In this document: piece after piece, positions 21,221-22,281 of the stretch
Layout of the letters: every line of letters begins with the position of its first letter
Position numbering within the stretch: the first letter of the stretch is position 1
From: Halanaerobium sp964649895
Lineage (GTDB): Bacteria; Bacillota; Halanaerobiia; Halanaerobiales; Halanaerobiaceae
DNA: 22,281 nucleotides
Assembly (NCBI GenBank): GCA_964649895.1
Contig: CAZYRX010000030.1
Coordinates: 1-22,281 of the forward strand
Direction: 5' to 3'
Made by a program: the position numbers and the translations under genes
Notes under the pieces: generated by a model
What the model saw: the letters and a program-made list of their open reading frames with translations, nothing else
Told to the model about the DNA's origin: nothing
Database searches by the model: none

Positions 21221-21913
21221 ATGCTGCTGAGAAGAACTAAATTTTTAATCTCGGTGATGATGCTCCTAATAATGGTTACTTTCGTAAGTGTTGATCAGGT
21301 TGAGGCTGAATATTTAAATGAATTTGGCACTCGTGTGTTGAGACCAGGTCACGAAGGTTTAGATGTAGCAGTATTACAGCAGAAACTCAGTCAGATGAAC
21401 TATTATAGTGGAAGTATTGACGGAATTTATGGAAACAGGACTGTTCAGGCAGTCAAAAAGTTTCAGGCAGAAAATGGACTAAAAAATGACGGCATATTCG
21501 GAAATAGCTCTTTTGAAGCTATTCCCAAATTAAATATATCAGAAAAATACAGCATATCCAGAGATGAAGTACTATTACTTGCTAGAGTGATCCATGGTGA
21601 GGCAAGAGGTGAAAATTTAAAAGGAAAGGTTGCAGTTGGTTCAGTCATACTTAACAGAATAAAGAGCCCGCACTTTCCAAATACAATAAGAGATGTAATA
21701 TTACAAAAAGGCCAGTTCAGCAGTTTAATGGATGGTCAGGCTAATTACTATCCAGGTGATTCAGAACTTGCTGCTGCAAGAGCTGCACTTTTAGGTTATG
21801 ATCCAACTAGAGGCTCTATATATTTCTATAATCCAGAAGTAGCAACAAATACTGCCTGGATTTCAAGAAGAAATTTTGTAACCAGAATAGGAGAACATGT
21901 ATTTTTACGTTAA
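21221..21913 (+). CDS. SleB/CwlJ-type cell-wall (spore cortex) hydrolase with peptidoglycan-binding domain
   Basis: Exported peptidoglycan hydrolase. ATG at 21221 with AAGGAGGT (21208-21215) is chosen over the TTG at 21161 because it starts a proper signal peptide: RR then a hydrophobic core (about 8-24) and a likely cut after VEA29. 230 residues. Peptidoglycan-binding domain 1 at about 41-103 (GLDVAVLQQKLSQMNYYSG, GIYGNRTVQAVKKFQ); Hydrolase_2 domain from about 117 with catalytic-type E127 in VIHGEARGE, then VAVGSVILNRI and QFSS. The layout equals Bacillus SleB. Members also occur in non-sporulators as wall hydrolases, so a spore role is likely but not proven. An unused strong SD (21166-21173) lies upstream. 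It is followed by a strong terminator. Confidence 0.9.
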   Translation: MLLRRTKFLISVMMLLIMVTFVSVDQVEAEYLNEFGTRVLRPGHEGLDVAVLQQKLSQMNYYSGSIDGIYGNRTVQAVKKFQAENGLKNDGIFGNSSFEAIPKLNISEKYSISRDEVLLLARVIHGEARGENLKGKVAVGSVILNRIKSPHFPNTIRDVILQKGQFSSLMDGQANYYPGDSELAAARAALLGYDPTRGSIYFYNPEVATNTAWISRRNFVTRIGEHVFLR

Positions 21914-21915
21914 TC

Positions 21916-21953
21916 AAAAAAGATAGCACCTCGAAAGAGGTGCTATCTTTTTT
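21916..21953. terminator. bidirectional intrinsic terminator between the hydrolase and AbrB-like genes
   Basis: An 11-bp perfect stem (21922-21932 with 21937-21947) around a GAAA tetraloop, flanked by six A on the left and six T on the right, serves both converging genes. Confidence 0.93.
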
Positions 21954-21994
21954 AAATGAGATATCTAATTTTTGTAAAAAGAGTATAGGATTAT

Positions 21995-22249
21995 TTATTT
22001 TTCTTCAGTTAGTTTCTGCATATTCTTCATGCATTCACCACAGATTGTTCTACCTTTGTATTCGATAGTATCATCAGCACTACCACAGAAAATACAAGCA
22101 GGTTCATACTTTTTCAATACAATTTTTTCTTCATCAACAAAAATTTCCATGGGGTCTTTTTTGTTAATATTCATAGTTTTTCTCAATTCGATGGGAATGA
22201 CCATTCTACCTAGATCATCAATTTTACGTACAATACCTGTAGATTTCAT
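21995..22249 (-). CDS. AbrB/SpoVT-family transition-state regulator
   Basis: Small DNA-binding regulator of the swapped-hairpin AbrB family. 84 residues from ATG 22249, with AAAGGAG seven bases upstream. Residues 1-48 (MKSTGIVRKIDDLGRMVIPI, ELRKTMNI, MEIFVDEEKIVLKKY) are nearly the same as the Bacillus AbrB N-terminal domain. The C-terminal half differs: CIFC (about 52-55) and CGEC (about 71-74) form a possible Cys4 zinc site not present in Bacillus AbrB, but common in clostridial-type AbrB proteins. A Spo0A-box core lies 25-31 bases upstream of the start codon. Its role as repressor of stationary-phase genes is inferred from the family. It converges on the SleB-like gene across a shared terminator. 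Confidence 0.9.
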   Translation of the reverse strand: MKSTGIVRKIDDLGRMVIPIELRKTMNINKKDPMEIFVDEEKIVLKKYEPACIFCGSADDTIEYKGRTICGECMKNMQKLTEEK

Positions 22250-22273
22250 TTTAATTCTCCTTTCTTAACAAAT

Positions 22274-22280
22274 TTCGACA
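22274..22280 (-). promoter_or_regulatory. Spo0A box core upstream of the AbrB-like gene
   Basis: The - strand reads TTGTCGAAA at the window edge; TGTCGAA is the exact core of the Spo0A binding box. In Bacillus, phosphorylated Spo0A represses abrB through such boxes downstream of its promoters. The promoter itself would be outside the window. Confidence 0.5.
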
Positions 22281-22281
22281 A

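Noticed and set aside
1..22281. CRISPR arrays, tRNA or rRNA genes, insertion sequences, toxin-antitoxin or phage-defence genes
   Set aside because: I looked for repeated spacer-type arrays, tRNA-like folds and recombinase or defence motifs and saw none; nearly all coding space is taken by recognisable core genes.

Overview
The window is AT-rich, gene-dense bacterial chromosome carrying core genes in an order typical of low-GC Firmicutes. Protein flavour (many Glu, Asp and Lys), frequent TTG starts with strong Shine-Dalgarno (SD) sites, a spore-cortex-hydrolase-like gene and an AbrB-type regulator fit an anaerobic, possibly spore-forming Firmicute. Halanaerobiales is my best guess, by general resemblance only. 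I see no tRNA, rRNA, CRISPR array, prophage or insertion sequence. The sequence is a draft: two runs of exactly 100 N (7108-7207, 13372-13471) are scaffold gaps of unknown true size.

Region 1 (2-9608, + strand): 3' part of a SpoU-family RNA methyltransferase (YsgA/RlmP type), a promoter and phenylalanine T-box leader, pheS, pheT, zapA, cvpA, polX (cut by the first gap) and mutS2. This is the Bacillus ysgA-pheST-zapA-yshB-polX-mutS2 order without rnhC. It combines translation (Phe-tRNA synthetase), division (ZapA), membrane biology (CvpA) and DNA repair/ribosome rescue (PolX, MutS2).

Region 2 (9605-13371): a class A penicillin-binding protein on the - strand, whose stop codon overlaps that of mutS2, and a divergent tyrS. 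The two start regions share a short intergenic stretch with two extended -10 promoters. tyrS has a 57-nt leader with a hairpin plus T-run directly before its start codon.

Region 3 (13372-20615, + strand): scaffold gap, a roughly 200-nt untranslated leader, then alaS, ireB/reoM, a terminator and new promoter, ruvX, a DUF1292 gene, mltG, trmR and a U32-family tRNA hydroxylase (trhP). This matches the Bacillus alaS-yrzL-yrrK-yrzB-yrrL-yrrM-yrrN(-yrrO) cluster. It links alanyl-tRNA charging, control of peptidoglycan synthesis (IreB/ReoM, MltG) and wobble-uridine modification (TrhP then TrmR giving 5-methoxyuridine-34). A 21-bp-arm inverted repeat and a second GTACC-type palindrome sit between mltG and trmR.

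Region 4 (20769-22281): a small DUF4911 protein, a secreted SleB-like cell-wall hydrolase, a strong bidirectional terminator, and an AbrB-like regulator on the - strand with a perfect Spo0A-box core at the window edge.

I found no clear novel multi-gene system. The best leads are non-coding: the tyrS leader hairpin, the mltG-trmR palindromes, the candidate sporulation-type promoter before the hydrolase, and the Spo0A box before the AbrB gene.
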